Assembly (NCBI GenBank): GCA_002633005.1
Contig: NMRA01000061.1
Span: forward strand, 931,400 to 995,399
Length of the DNA: 64,000 nt
Origin: Phoronis australis
Taxonomy: Eukaryota; Phoronida; Phoronidae
Reading direction: 5' to 3'
Below are positions 1 through 11,999 of the stretch, one piece after another. Position 1 is the first letter of the stretch, and every line of letters begins with the position of its first letter. The translations under genes were made by a program, and so were the position numbers. Under the pieces are notes generated by a model. The model was not told the DNA's origin. It was given only the letters and a program-made list of their open reading frames with translations, and searched no databases.

Positions 1-59
1 GTTTGTTCAAGACCAATGCATTGTGCATTCGCCCACGGAGCCCCCTGGGTGCGCGCATA

Positions 60-156
60 TGCTAGTTAGCAATTAGCACCCCGAACTGACAAATTGTATC
101 TGGGAGAATTTTAGGGAGGCATGGCCCCCTTGGCCCCCTCCTGGAATCCGCCATTG
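60..156. mobile_element. Partial copy of a short hAT-like non-autonomous element
   Basis: The stretch carries the same core found at 10601-10745, 19954-20111 and 47690-47853: a 'ctgggagaattttaggg' block, a 'ggccccct' rich block and an end reading 'ggaatccgccattg', which is a decayed form of the terminal CAGTGGCGGATT. Only one end is recognisable here, the left side being diverged. Family assignment rests on the CAGKGGCGGAT-type terminus known from hAT elements; no transposase is present. Confidence 0.5.
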
Positions 157-2346
157 AAACTGATAGATGCAAAAAACATCTGAACTGATTTTTCTGCTAT
201 CTTGCGTGTGAAATACTTTGTTTCCTACAAACCTTCTGCAAATACATCATTCTATGCGTTGTCGGTGAAAACTAAAAAACAGTGGTATCCATAATGCAAG
301 AATATTCAGACATCTATATGCACATCTGGGCGTGTGCTGTTCGGGGACTTTCCCGAATGAGAAGCGTAAGAAAAATTAATCAACAACGTCAATTTCACCG
401 GTAGTCGACTATCCTTATAAGATCAGTTTTTCTAACCTCATTTCACAGCATTTAACCAATACCATTTCAATACGTCTCTTTTTTATGACTAACTACTTTG
501 CTGTCTGATTTGTTTGGGTTTGGTGATATACACTGAGTGTATGGAGATGCAGTTGTCTCCTATCGGCCCAATACACCTGTTATTGTTTTTTATAAAATTT
601 GTTAAATTGAGATGCGTCGGGACACGATCAACCGACTTCGAGAACATTAGAAAACTAAATTTCCATCAGACCCACACATTAAAATTTCAGAGTTCAAGTT
701 CCCAGTTATGTATAACTGAAGACTTTAGAGATTGTTTACTCAACCATGATGCATTTTGAAACGGTGAGTATATGCACATGCTATTGGCAGCGTTATGGTC
801 AGGGTCAAAGGAAACCAACGTGCCTTGTTGTGCTTCTCATTATTTTCTGTAAAGTAACAAAATTAAAGTTCTCTTGATAAGTTCGATCGCCTATTTTAAG
901 ATTTCAAAACTGTATTTTGAATCCTCGCATATATTTGTTACTATGCAGACATTGGCCAGTTGCATAATTTTGGTGAGGTGCCCTACTTCTAGAGCCCGAA
1001 GCGGTATGAAGAAGGGTGATTGCCTAGACTTTTTATGGTTTTATTTTGTAGAGCTAAGATCAATCTAAACACTGGTTGTAGTTATGTTGTTTTAAATTTG
1101 GCTTCAGCTGAGATATTTAGGCAGGAAGTAGGGCAATTTTCAACATTTTGGAATCACCACAAACTAGCTAAACTGGTAGCCTTCAAAAACGGTTAAGATG
1201 TAACTGAAACCTTGACATTTTCTATGACTGGCAAGTTGAAAGAAACCCCAATTCAGTGATGAACTTGAAGTGTTTCATTTTGCACTATTGTTCTCAAGGT
1301 AAGTTCGCAAAAAGTGCCAAAATGTAGCTGTAACGAGGCTTGGAATTGACAGAAAAACAACAAGTTCCCATAGCAACCACAAGGTGGTGCACGCAAAAAA
1401 TTTAATGTTGGTATGAAGGTTGGGGCATCAACCCCTACCATCATGCAAACAATCGAGGAAATCCGTGACACAGCCTTTATCACTTTTTGCCTGGTCCATT
1501 CGTGGACGGGCTCTTAAGTTCTTCGAATGGTCGACACAGACGACTTTCTGGTATCAGAGAGTCACAGAATATAGCTACAGAGAATATAGCTCATCTTTAC
1601 TCGGACTGTAACATGTCGAAAATTTTCTGGTCTGCTATGGGTTAATGGTTACATTCAAAAACACAAAATGGACGAATGTTGCTTTAAGTAAATTACCTGA
1701 ATGGGATATAATCATTTTACTCATTTCTTTGGGAAAGTATTTTGTCTCCAGACTCAAGAATGTTATAAAATATTTCTTCAATTGAACTTTTTAGGAAGGA
1801 TTTGTTACAATTAGGTTCTCTTTGTCTCGTTTGTTTCTCTGATTATTAGCTAATGCTACATTTAGTATCTGGTCTCAAAACGTGCTTTTGCTTATATGGG
1901 CGTGAGCTAGTGGATGGCCGGTGCTCCCGTGGGCTAGTATTAAATGTCGCCATGGAAATAATAGAAAGTACTTACCCTCATCTTTATGCAGATCCATGTC
2001 AACTACCAGAAGATCAAGTATTCCTCTGCCTTTGTTGCCAGATGTGTGCTTAACTATAAAAAATGCTATGTACAGCTGTATGGCTGAACCAGGCTGTCGA
2101 TGATGAACAGCATTTTTTTAGAATTCAAACATTACTGGCCAACCTCAGCGTCTATATATTTACTATATCTAGTTAAAACATACTGGTGAATTGCTAATTG
2201 TATATATAATTGTCCAAATCCTGTGCGAAAAAGGCGAAACGCCTCTCGTGGGATGTATGACTTAAGAGTTGGCTGTAAGCAGTAATTGAAGGACTTTTCA
2301 TGTTACGCTGTCCAGTTCTGGTAGAAATAGATTGTTACTAGACCCC
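157..2346. other. Non-coding stretch, no gene supported
   Basis: Both strands contain only short open frames (under 85 codons) with no recognisable domain, no signal peptide and no convincing chain of splice sites. Base composition is AT-rich and like introns elsewhere in the window. An exon of the gene on the minus strand at 6-11.7 kb could lie here unrecognised, because that gene continues leftwards. Confidence 0.5.
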
Positions 2347-2467
2347 AGTTCAGTAAGTCAAAACTTCGCGGGATTACGTGAGATATTGTCGTATGTTTTG
2401 AACGAGAGCATGTGACTTTGGTAAGATTTCAACTAGGTCCTAGAGTAGGTCCTAGCGTTACTGAACG
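2347..2467. mobile_element. MITE family A, copy 1 (5' end decayed)
   Basis: This is one of three copies (also 6326-6465 and 16380-16520) of a roughly 140-bp element with inverted ends. The right end reads AGGTCCTAGCGTTACTGAACG and the internal block 'acgtgagatattg...catgtgactttgg' matches the other copies. In this copy the left end keeps only GTTCAGTAA. There is no coding capacity, so it was mobilised by a transposase encoded elsewhere. Confidence 0.75.
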
Positions 2468-2724
2468 CACGCCAGGTTGTCACGTTAGAAACAAGGATGT
2501 CATGTCCATTGAAACTCGGGGGCACTAAACACTCTAAAAAAAAACATTTACATTCACGCACAATGGGCAATGATGATCAGAAGCGAAACATTGAATTCTT
2601 AAATGAGAATGTCACCCAAGAAACAACCTATTTTGTATCAGTTTAGATCGAGTAGTTCTACTCGATAACGGCACGTTCGGTTGCGTTACCTGACACCTGA
2701 CGGCAGACGGAGGTGTTGAATTAT

Positions 2725-2740
2725 CCAATGACGTCATTGG
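2725..2740. promoter_or_regulatory. CCAAT-CRE-ATTGG perfect palindrome
   Basis: CCAATGACGTCATTGG is a perfect 16-bp palindrome. It fuses a full cyclic-AMP response element (TGACGTCA) with a CCAAT box on each strand. CREB/ATF and NF-Y sites of this type are usual in animal core promoters. No gene start is recognised next to it, so its function is inferred from the motif alone. A frame downstream on the plus strand (to 3175) contains a hydrophobic run (LLVVLVIFLVL) but no in-frame ATG. Confidence 0.45.
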
Positions 2741-5700
2741 TTTCACACGCAGTCTGTTCAGCAGCTCACACCACGGGTTACTGGTGTCCGGTTATCGCTA
2801 GAATTCATCGTTTAACACCAATAAATCATCAAACTTCGATGTAAAACCCTTAAAAATACACCGAATTCTTATAAAAGCGTGTTGTTTTATTTCGCTGTTA
2901 CGGATTTATTGGTATTTGGACACACCGTAGCCTACAAAGTTCGGCAGGACAATTTACCAAGGTCCGTAGCTGGAGTTTGGGGTCTGTTCGGAGACAAATT
3001 CGAAGTATTCTTCCGTGAAATACAGACAGGAGAACCTAGATATTTGTTGGTTGTACTTGTGATTTTTTTAGTTCTAAACACACAAAACGCTTGTTATCCC
3101 AGCCCGGTCAGTGGCTCGGAACCTGATCAGGCCCGTCCCGGCCGCCGGAACTGGAACGAACATAAACCAGCTTGAGTTGGAAACTAAACTTCCAGTCACA
3201 AAAAGACTACAATAGTGAGCCAAAGAAATAATGTGCACGTAATTATTTATGTGAATTAGCCACGAAACTGAAAACCTACTTACTTGTGGGGGGCCGCGAA
3301 GTCGGGGTGTCCTTCCACGGACCGTCAGGTGAAAGGTCGTTCAGCAATGATTTGAATAATTTATTTGTATTTCTTAATAAAGATTCCCCTAACATGTGAC
3401 CATAGCATGTGAAATCGAGTAATTGTTTCACAACAGCTTTCTGTCAGCAAACACTGAATTAGCATGCGCTCAATCGGCCTCGGTGCCCGGTAAATTACCT
3501 TTGTTGCCGCCATCAAAATCCGGCAACGTAGTGGTTTATTCATTGCTGGCTTCTCAACATTTGCACTTACGAATACTGCAAAGGCATTAAAAATTGTATC
3601 TAATGAGACAGACTTTGTTCCAGTATCACATAAGCATTGGTTATGATGAGAATAATTCATTTTGAAACTGAACGCAGAATAATAAACGCCTACATGGCAA
3701 CTCTCCCGGCGCCAATCCCTACTTAGACAAGAGCTCATCCGACGAAGACTTCTCGGGTCGGATCATTAGGTTTCACAGGCTATCAGTTCGAACCGGAATA
3801 CACTGATCAAGAAATGCTAGAGAGGCGCCGTGAACATGCACAGGCAACGGAACGTATGGATAGTTCTTTGGCTAGCCGGAATTCGTCAGAGAAATCACTG
3901 TCGACGAAATGTCGTCCACAGACACGGAGATGTTTCAAGGCCTCATACTTGCTATTAACAGCGCACCTTTCGTTCTTCATTTCTCTGCAGACGAACCACT
4001 GACGTCGCTGCCTCGTTTCTCACCTTCCTCACAGGTTAACGCGACACCTCTTGGCAAGGTGAGGTCGACCGTATAAGAGTCGATGTGGATATAGACCGAT
4101 TAAGACGGTAAAAAAGACTAATTAAATTGGGTGACATTCTCCTTTAATGACTGTGTATGTGTTTATAAAGTTTTATACACTATTGTGAACTGTGGACAGA
4201 TAGCTTCTTCTTCAATAAAGTTATATTACTATTTACGTTTAATCTCATTCACCGTTGTCTTTCCTTCCTTAGCAAGTATCGTCAACGAGTCCTGCCCGAG
4301 CACATATATGTAATCCTGGAAATCAATCAAAAGCACGTGCGTCAGTGGGCTCTGAATGGTGCGAGCTTTTAGATGTAGGGGTCGTGTTTAGAAAATGTTC
4401 ATCTCATACATAGCTGTGCTTTTCGAATCTAAAAAGTTCCAGCGTTGAATGTTTCATTCTTGCGTAATTTTGTGTTGAATTTGGTGACAAATGACAAAAT
4501 GCTCAAATTAAGTGATCATTTCTAGCGCTTTTTTACTTAACGCTTATTATTGTACATTGCATTTTCCGTAGTAAACAGAAAGATGTGAATAAAAACAAAT
4601 TGCATCAGCCATTCTAACAGGCCCAAAGCCCCTACAGACAAAATTAGTCACGAACGAAATGGGAAAAATAGGATGTAATTAGCAGTAACGATATTTTTAT
4701 CAATCCCACTGCTACAAACAACAGGAACATTTTCATGCGTATACCAAACAAGTGTTGATGATTTTACAAGCTAGGAAAAAGTAGCAAAAGTTGGAGTGCG
4801 TTTTAACAATGTGTTAAAGAAAACAATGAGGGAAACAGGGCTATCAATAACCTATTTTCTTTAAACACCAGAACTTGCATAGTCAAACTACCCCCCTCCT
4901 CTTGTTGTTTCCCCTTGGCCCCACAATTAGTCCTTCGAAAGGAGCAGGTCGGCCGGCAACATTTTATTTTGTTCTACTTCTTATTTCAGTGTTGGTGTCG
5001 CTCAATTTAGTGTAGCCAGTTACAGATTCAATGCTTTTCCAGATTCAAATATGATAGTGTTTTAAACTGACTTACACTTTATTAATGGACTTTACAGCCA
5101 GCTGACCCCTGACCCTTTCATGAATTATACACTAGTGAAAATGCTAGTAGTTTTTACAAGAAAGAAACTGAAGGAAACACATGGCTCTAAACACCACCAG
5201 AGCAGATTAAACACAAGCAAAAGCAAGACGAAGGCATGCAACAATACAGGAAAAAATTGCCAATGCATGAACGGCAGGCACGTATTCGTCACCATAGATC
5301 TTCAAAATTTACCCATACATTTGAAGCCTTGTGGTTCAATTGGCCCAAAGACCCGGCCGTGTTTCTAAAATAAACCTTGCTGGTCGAGAACTATCCATAT
5401 GTCAAATTTCAAAAAGACCCGTCAGGGGCGCCGGACACAGGTGCAAGAACTCAATTTAATTTTAGAGCTCTAATCAGATTTGATTTGTCGACCTGGGATT
5501 TTCGTCAAGTCGCCAAATGCGAATTGGCATCACGCTAAGCTTCGAGCACTGTATTGGATTTTGTAAAAATGTTGTATCTACCTCATCCCAATTCAAAGTT
5601 ATGGGTTTTTATCAAAAACATATGATTTTTGCATTTTCCTGCTCCACGACAACGCGCCTGTAAAGGAATGGTTTCATCAAAGCTTTTTGTGTATTCGAGC

Positions 5701-6012
5701 GTTTTCTTATGCGTTGGGTATAGAGCTGTCTCCTGATACCCGCCAGTACATGTACGTGTCACTTTAAGGTGAGAACCAAATCGACAGCTTTTAAGCGTAA
5801 GTACTTCAAAGTACTTTTCCACGTCCTGCTTTAAGACTATGGATAAGAGTCAAAGTTAATTTGACATAAAAAGCCTAGGCTCTTGTCAAATTTCACTCGC
5901 CTCACGGACATGAGTGTTTGCACATGTGCAATAACGTACAGCAGAATTAGGAAACAGCACTGGGTTTCTGGTATAATAAATCAATGACATGAAATGATAC
6001 CAAAACACTTGC
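2741..6012. other. Non-coding stretch with unassigned open frames
   Basis: I recognise no protein here. Three frames stand out by length only: 2879-3175 plus (hydrophobic segment, no ATG), 3361-3738 minus (125 codons, no domain recognised) and 5583-5830 minus, which has an acceptor-like 'cttatccatag' before it and a donor-like 'GATGAG/gtagat' after it but does not join in frame to the exon at 6013-6262. Further exons of the propeller gene may be hidden here. Confidence 0.4.
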
Positions 6013-9000
6013 CTTAAATAGGTCAATGGATAAAATAATATTTTCAAACTCCGCATGAACTTGAATGTCGCCACCAGAAAAATTTGACGACTTCACCAGT
6101 GTTTTCCTCCCGAAGTTCACCCAGTACAATCTTTCGGCTTTGTAATCCAAAGCCATGTCAGTTGCAAATTCATTTTCATGGAGACGAGTTTCGTTGTTTC
6201 CAAGTAAGTCAGTTCTAAAGATGACTATAGTCTTTTCTGTCCAAGAACAGTAGAATAAATACCTAAAAAGATACGGGAAAGGTTTAATCACTTAACGGTC
6301 TTCCTGTACCTACGAAAACAGTCCACGTTCAGTAACGCTACGACCTCGCTAAAAAGCAAAACTTTCCGAGATTATGTGAGACATTGCTGAGTATTTTAAA
6401 AGAGAACACGTGACTTTGGCTAGATTTTAGCTAGGTCCTAGCGTAGGTCCTAGTGTTACTGAACGCACGCCAGGTTTGAACAATTCAGAAGCGCCAGGGC
6501 ATGAAATCCTGAAATCATGTTACTACAACATCCAGGCAGCTAGGATATGTGTCGATCACTATTCATCTTAAAAAATGATGATCGGTACGACCCTTTTTGA
6601 GATTACACTAAATGGAGTCAGTTTGAATCGCTGCCCATATCAAACTGTTCTGTTAGAACCTGTTTTACGTACTGTCTCTGCTTCATCAAAGGCTGAGATG
6701 TTGAAACTCTCATTTGACAGGGTTAAACAATGCTTAGATCTGTCAATAACTGCGCATCTCATGCGACGAATAAAGAGTATACATGGTATCTTAAGAGATT
6801 TCATCCACTAGTGATACTCAAAAAGGAGTTGGCAGTAGTTTTCATTATAAACTGGACAGCATTCAAAATAATTCTGTTAGACTCTGTTTAACTTGGGCGA
6901 GCATCTTCCTAGAAATATTGACAATTTAGTCAAACATCAGAAACTATACGATGGCATTTTTGTTGAACTTTAATTTGAATTTAATGCGACGTTACCACGC
7001 TTAGACATCAATTGTCTCCTTTAGAAATGTATAGAAGTCGTTCTATAGCACACGTTTACAACTGCTAGAAAATTGGGTATGAAAGAGTTTTTTATATTTT
7101 TCCCAAAATATTTATGAAATTAGTTTGCGTACCCCATAGGATATCTTCTGTGACGATACGCGTATAGCACGTGCGCACTTTTGTGCATAGGCGAGAGTGC
7201 GTTCAGGAATCGCGACAATCTGCCACCACCACGTGTACAATGCATACATGTACAGTGTATGCATTGATCTGCATCTGTCCAGAGAGAGCGAGAGTTTTAC
7301 TTAAAGATTCCTTTTCACAAATTTAGAACAAATGATGAGTTTTGTCACTCAAAATATATCGCTCAAAAATATCAACTTTCAGCCCCGTCTGTTTTACGTT
7401 ACTTTACTACTTTTTTAAGAAGGCAAGGTTGCCGTGGAAACCTAATTATGGCAGTTGAGTGAGTACCCCTGATGAATGAATCAGCTGTCACTCACAACGT
7501 TGGCCATTTTAGGTGGAAGTGCAACACGAAAAGAAAAATTAAGCAAAAAATAATATTAAATTCAGTTAAGTTTGAAGATGTCTAGAGTTGCGTTGCATGA
7601 GCTTAGGGCTAAAGTTTCGACTGAACTTACTTGCGCTAGAATCCATGTTATGATTTGAGAAAAACTTGAATATTCACCTTAACTTTAGCTATAGTTTTAC
7701 GTGGCAATATCTCAGACAATGTTTTGTACTTGAGATCAGTCGAAATGGGATTCCAAACCATGAAATCCAACGGTCGCAATCCGACGTTGTGCTTGTAGAG
7801 CTCAAAGACTAGCGACAAGAGGCCAGGTAGTTATTAAGCGTATTCAGCAGATAAATGTACCGTCTGCGGTTACGCGAAAGGACTGGAACCCCTGGTCCGA
7901 AACTGGCGATTTCTTATAAAACTACAAAAATAAATTCGGCTGTTTTATAGCAGTAGTCAAAGCCAATAACTTGTGCAGGAGAAGTTAGAAGATCGACTAC
8001 GAGGTGAAAAATGCCCCAGGTCAATGTTTTAAGCCACGCTACAGATGTGACGTTAATATTTTGAAATCTTAGGACTGACAATGTAGGACCTGCAAAACTG
8101 TCCATAATAGAACATCATATCTCAGAACTGGCTGATCAGATTCATTTGAAACTTTCAGATACCATGGTTAAGAACTTTTCTAAAAATATTAGAAATCGTT
8201 TTTTGAAGTCCTCCATTTTTGCATGAGTAACTATCAAATTTGTTATTTTTATGATTTCATTGAAAAAATCAAAACGTGCATAACGAATTAAGAAAACTGT
8301 AAGAACACTTGTGAGATTTCATCTTGAATATTTGTATCACACGAAATTTGATCATGTTGTCGTTTTACTTTTAATGTACTAAAAAGTTATTTTACTCAAT
8401 CAGATATTGTCACGTGACCCAATTAATGACAAATTTGAGAAGTCAAAAATTAAATTACGCAGGTTTTTTAAGTTCAAAAATAATTACTTTTGTTTAGTTA
8501 AAACCATATATTTCTAGCTATGATGCTTGATCCAGACTTGTCGCTGAGGTCCTACAAAACCTAGTTTGTACGTGAAGCTGTTCGGTAACGAAAACAGCGT
8601 CACGTTCATCGCAAGTAAAATGTCTCATTATGCAGCGTTGCGTTCGTATTGGCGTGTGAGTCGCGTCTAATTTCGACCATGTGTGAAGTAAGTAGCTCCG
8701 TTGATGTAATGGATTAATTATGCATTTTTATTTCAAACATTTCCTTTTTTGTGACGTAGCTAACGTTGGGTCACTAAATGAGGCTTTTCGAAACAACCTA
8801 CCCTGTCTTTGGATGCACAGCCACCGATTCAATACTGTCGCCTCTTTGCAATACTTTATACCTTTGTTTAGTTTTCGAAATGTCAAGCAAGGATACCATC
8901 AGAAGCACTTTTGTGGTATGCGTGCCTACGTAGAAGTTCCTGTTTATCCAGTCAACGGCAATTGAAGTCACACTTCCGTATACAGGCAAGTCGTCCAGAA

Positions 9001-11683
9001 GCAGACATCCAGTTATACTTCCCCATCGCAACAGTGCGTCACCAACAGCAGCAAACACGAGGTTTTTCGTAGAATAATCCAATGCCAATTTATTCTGCAG
9101 TAAAAGATTTTTTACTGTAGGCTTATGCTTCGAGAATAAGTTCTCCAATGAGTCGTTCGATGACAATAGCACGTCAAAATCATCTTCATACGTAAGTAAA
9201 GAGTCGATTTTTGACACAATGATGAACTTCGTGCCGTTGACTGAAAAGGAAAAGAACTTTTTGAATACGTTTAAATGAGACAGCTAACGTGTATTTGTGT
9301 GTTTGTTTGCGCATGTGTGTGCTCCTCTGTATGTTAGTACTAAGAGATCCATCATGCTTCAATGCCAGTCTTCCAATGAATACCAAACCCTGGTGGAATA
9401 ACAAAACGCATCTGAGAGATCGGAGACTGAGGTCTAAACAGATCGATTGGTTGTGACGACTTTTACATTTTTGAGTTTTGTCGTGTGTATTTATGTTTTT
9501 AGTTGTTTTGTTACCTTGATTGCAAAATCCTTTTCAGCAAAATGTTCGTGTAATCACGAGGCACTCCGTATTCTCCGTCTTAACCCCTGTCTACAACCAA
9601 CTATCCTGAACCAGGCTAAATTCCTTCGCGACAAAAGAGGTACGAAACCGCTTCACTGACCCGGTTTTGTGTTTTCGCAAACACGGTGCGTCGAAGATTT
9701 TTGCGCCAAATGACGCGGGGAGCAAGTTTTATTGGCAAAAACATCATCCATATTTTTGATAAATTTATTCCCAATGATTCAAAAAGTAGTATAATCTAAG
9801 ACATAATAATAAACACAAACACTACGCTATCACCAACGGTCGCTTAGTTTTTGACGACTTGGTAAAATTTAACGATATATTTCTAAATCTAAAAAGTTGT
9901 CTATTCCTTACAAAATTACATTTCTCTGTGGTATAGTACTATTTCAAAGTATTCTCAAAAACGTGAACAATACATGGCAAAGCATCCCCAATCTTTGAGG
10001 GTACTTGTAATATTTCACTATGTTGTCTAAGTGATCCATCCAGAATCGTGACAGCGTCGTCTGCATATTGCAATATTTTAATTTGATGACTGTTACTTAT
10101 TTCCAAGCCAATAATATAACAGTTAAATCTAGCCATTAATACCAGTAGAAATAAATACACAGACGCGGGATCTCCCCAAGAGGTGTGGAAAGACTTTGAG
10201 GGCATTCCTTTTTGTACCGTAAAGGCTTGCGAACCCCGGTGGAGAATATGTGTCCACTTCTGTATCTCTTCTCCGAAATTAAGCGTGTTCAATGTATAGC
10301 AGAGGAATTTCCGCGATAAAGAATGAAATAATTTTTCAAAATTAACCATCATAAGATGACGGGGACATTATTTTTTCTGCATCATGAATAGGCCTTGCAT
10401 TTCCCTCCACAAATCTTCCCGCCAAAAACCCTTTTTGGTTCTCATGAATCAAATATTCCAAAAAATCTTTGTCTTTTCAGCTATAGAAGCTGACATCAGT
10501 TCATAATTAATACGTAATGCCTTTATGGATCTCCATCTCTAAGACTCCCCCTGGTTTATCATTCTTCTTGTAGGTACCATTACCATTCTTAGGCAACAAC
10601 CAGTGGCGGATTTAGAAGGGGCCAAGGGGGCCATGGCCCCCCTAAAATTCTCCCAGATTCCATTAGGCAGTTCAGAGGTGCGGATGTCTGTCAGGTTAAT
10701 ATGCTGCCCTGACCCCCCTAACTCAAAATACTGGATCCGCCCCTGACAATTTCATATTCTCTGACAATTTATTCCATGAGAGTTTATATATATATATATG
10801 TTCAGGTAATACGGTGCAATTTCTTCGAACTCCATTTTCCCTTCTGAGCAGCCTAACTGAAAAGGTGATAGATAAATGGCTTTGGACTGACCAAAAAATT
10901 CTTTTTAATTTACAGCTTAGTTAAATTTCGTCATCATGTGAGCAATAAAGGCATCCATAGCCTGTCAATTACACACGTTTCGTGAGAATGGCCTCTTGAA
11001 AGAAAATCTTTTCATTTCTATTATATTAGTTTAGGAATCGTCACTTAGAAATTACAGTGCTCGGCTCGTTTTCCATTCACAAAAAACTACGCATACCTTT
11101 CCATTGCTCCCCGTAAATATGCTCCATTCAATATCTAACTCAGTTCCTCCTGCCAACGAAAAATGCAGGCGATCGGATACGCTGGATGCACGTGTTCCTA
11201 TCTCGATCCATGCCAAATAGAACAAGTGCAACGCTAGGGCGGCGCCCTCGTTGCATCTCAAAGGATATGTTTTAGGGCCCACTAGGAGGTGCTGCAGTGG
11301 TGGAGTCCGCCCGAAATCAAATGATGCCGGTGCATTGTCATCATATACCTCTGAAGCAACTTTCATTGAAATACATCAATCAATTGTCAAGATCTCACCT
11401 AGAAACGCTCTTTCTGTGCCAAACAACTCTTAATTGAAGAGCCCCTTGTCTAACAAAATGTTCATTAGGAGGCGCAGCTGTGCTCAATTCATCCACCTTC
11501 CCAAAATCAAGTGGTGCAAGCCAACCTACAGTTGTTGTGTAGTGTTTTTGGCACCAGACGCAGCTAACTGGTTGGATAGATAGATATGAGTTACTTACGT
11601 ATGTCGCTCAAGCTTCGAATTTCAGCACTGGTCGTGGAAAGCCATAACAGAATGATTAATCCAAGCATGCATATAATTTCCAT
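6013..11683 (-). CDS. YWTD/LDLR class B beta-propeller receptor-like protein, 5' part
   Basis: Four exons are visible on the minus strand. Exon 11599-11683 starts with ATG and encodes a classic signal peptide (MEIICMLGLIILLWLSTTSA). Exon 11097-11350 joins it in phase 1 and encodes a ~85-residue extracellular segment of unknown fold. Exon 8802-9240 and exon 6013-6262 join in phase 2 and read through SVAVHPKTG/YLFYCSW, the NPxxG-YxYWTD-like signature of LDLR class B propeller repeats; later 'MALDYKAERLYWVNF' is a second blade. Such propellers occur in LRP, EGF-precursor and ROS/Sevenless proteins. The spacing (N-terminal segment, then 'VTSIAVDWINRNFYVG') resembles ROS1, but fibronectin III and kinase exons are not in the window, so the family is open. 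Oddities: the 11097-11350 exon ends in phase 0 while 8802-9240 needs phase 1, so an exon between them is missing or unrecognised; the 6013 end uses AAG/gcaagt, a GC-type donor. A LINE and a hAT-like element sit in the intron between 9.2 and 11.1 kb. The 3' end lies left of 6013 or beyond the window. Confidence 0.7.
6326..6465. mobile_element. MITE family A, copy 2
   Basis: The best preserved copy of the family. The left end CGTTCAGTAACGCTACGACC is the reverse complement, with one or two changes, of the right end GGTCCTAGTGTTACTGAACG. The copy lies just upstream (in gene orientation) of the 6013-6262 exon of the propeller gene, in its intron. There is no open frame inside. Confidence 0.8.
7980..8600. 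repeat. Dispersed repeat family B, copy 1
   Basis: This stretch shares a colinear set of phrases with 21860-22340: 'catatctcaga(a)ctggctg(a/g)tcag', 'accatg..tt...agttctcc/aacttttc', 'gtcacgtgacc' and 'aggtcctacaaa'. Weaker relatives are at 22608-22690 and 38060-38400. No termini or coding frame are clear, so it is an unclassified interspersed repeat. It sits in the intron between the propeller exons at 6.3 and 8.8 kb. Confidence 0.55.
9760..10560 (-). mobile_element. Degenerate Tx1/L1-type LINE reverse transcriptase fragment
   Basis: Minus-strand reading from about 10450 gives NQKGFLAGRFVEGNARPIHD, which is the QkGFlkGR..xEN motif of non-LTR reverse transcriptases. After a frame change near 10350 it continues with VNFEKLFHSLSRKFLCYTL and LNFGEEIQKW, then GDPASVYLFLLV and finally the catalytic box ILQYADDAVTILDGS. 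The order of motifs and the YADD...LDGS wording fit the Tx1/L1 clade common in marine invertebrates. The copy is 5'-truncated, frameshifted and without a complete GxRQGDP box (the R-Q is lost), so it is dead. Its 3' part (9760-10010) recurs at 40930-41215. Confidence 0.8.
10601..10745. mobile_element. hAT-like non-autonomous element, intact 145-bp copy
   Basis: The element starts CAGTGGCGGATTTAGAAGGGG and ends CTGGATCCGCCCCTG, i.e. inverted CAGKGGCGGATYYAG termini, the ending typical of a widespread hAT group. Between them are the blocks 'gggggccatggcccccct', 'aaaattctcccagattcca' and 'cccccctaactcaaaata' shared with the other copies in the window. The bases next to the ends (gcaacaac / acaatttc) do not form a clean 8-bp target duplication. 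Confidence 0.75.
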
Positions 11684-11999
11684 GCTACACTTTCATTAAA
11701 ACAACAGACTGTAGTGGTATACGCGTCTCTGTTCACCATTTGGCACGTTTCACGTGTGTAAAATATGCCGCGTGCCCCAAACTGACGTCTTGCAATTCAC
11801 AATGAATAGCTTGTCTTGTATCTCAGCACCTGGGGTTTTTAGGGCGCGCCAAAACACTTTTAAGACATCCCTGTAGCGCTTTTGGAGTGCGCCAAAAATC
11901 CGATAGCGCAAAAAAACATCGCTTTATGATGCATTTTTCAAGTTGAAGAAGCGCATTCTTCCACTTGGCCCTCTAGCTAACGGATACCACACCGCCACT

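Noticed and set aside
5583-5830. Candidate next exon of the propeller gene on the minus strand
   Set aside because: It has splice-like edges but needs phase 1 input, while the exon at 6013 ends in phase 0, and the residues show no propeller repeat.
7914-8105. Possible propeller exon on the minus strand (VIGFDYCYKTAEFIFVVL)
   Set aside because: An acceptor-like 'cttctcctgcacaag' precedes it, but the exons at 8802-9240 and 6013-6262 already join perfectly (VHPKTG/YLFYCSW) and this piece ends in a stop.
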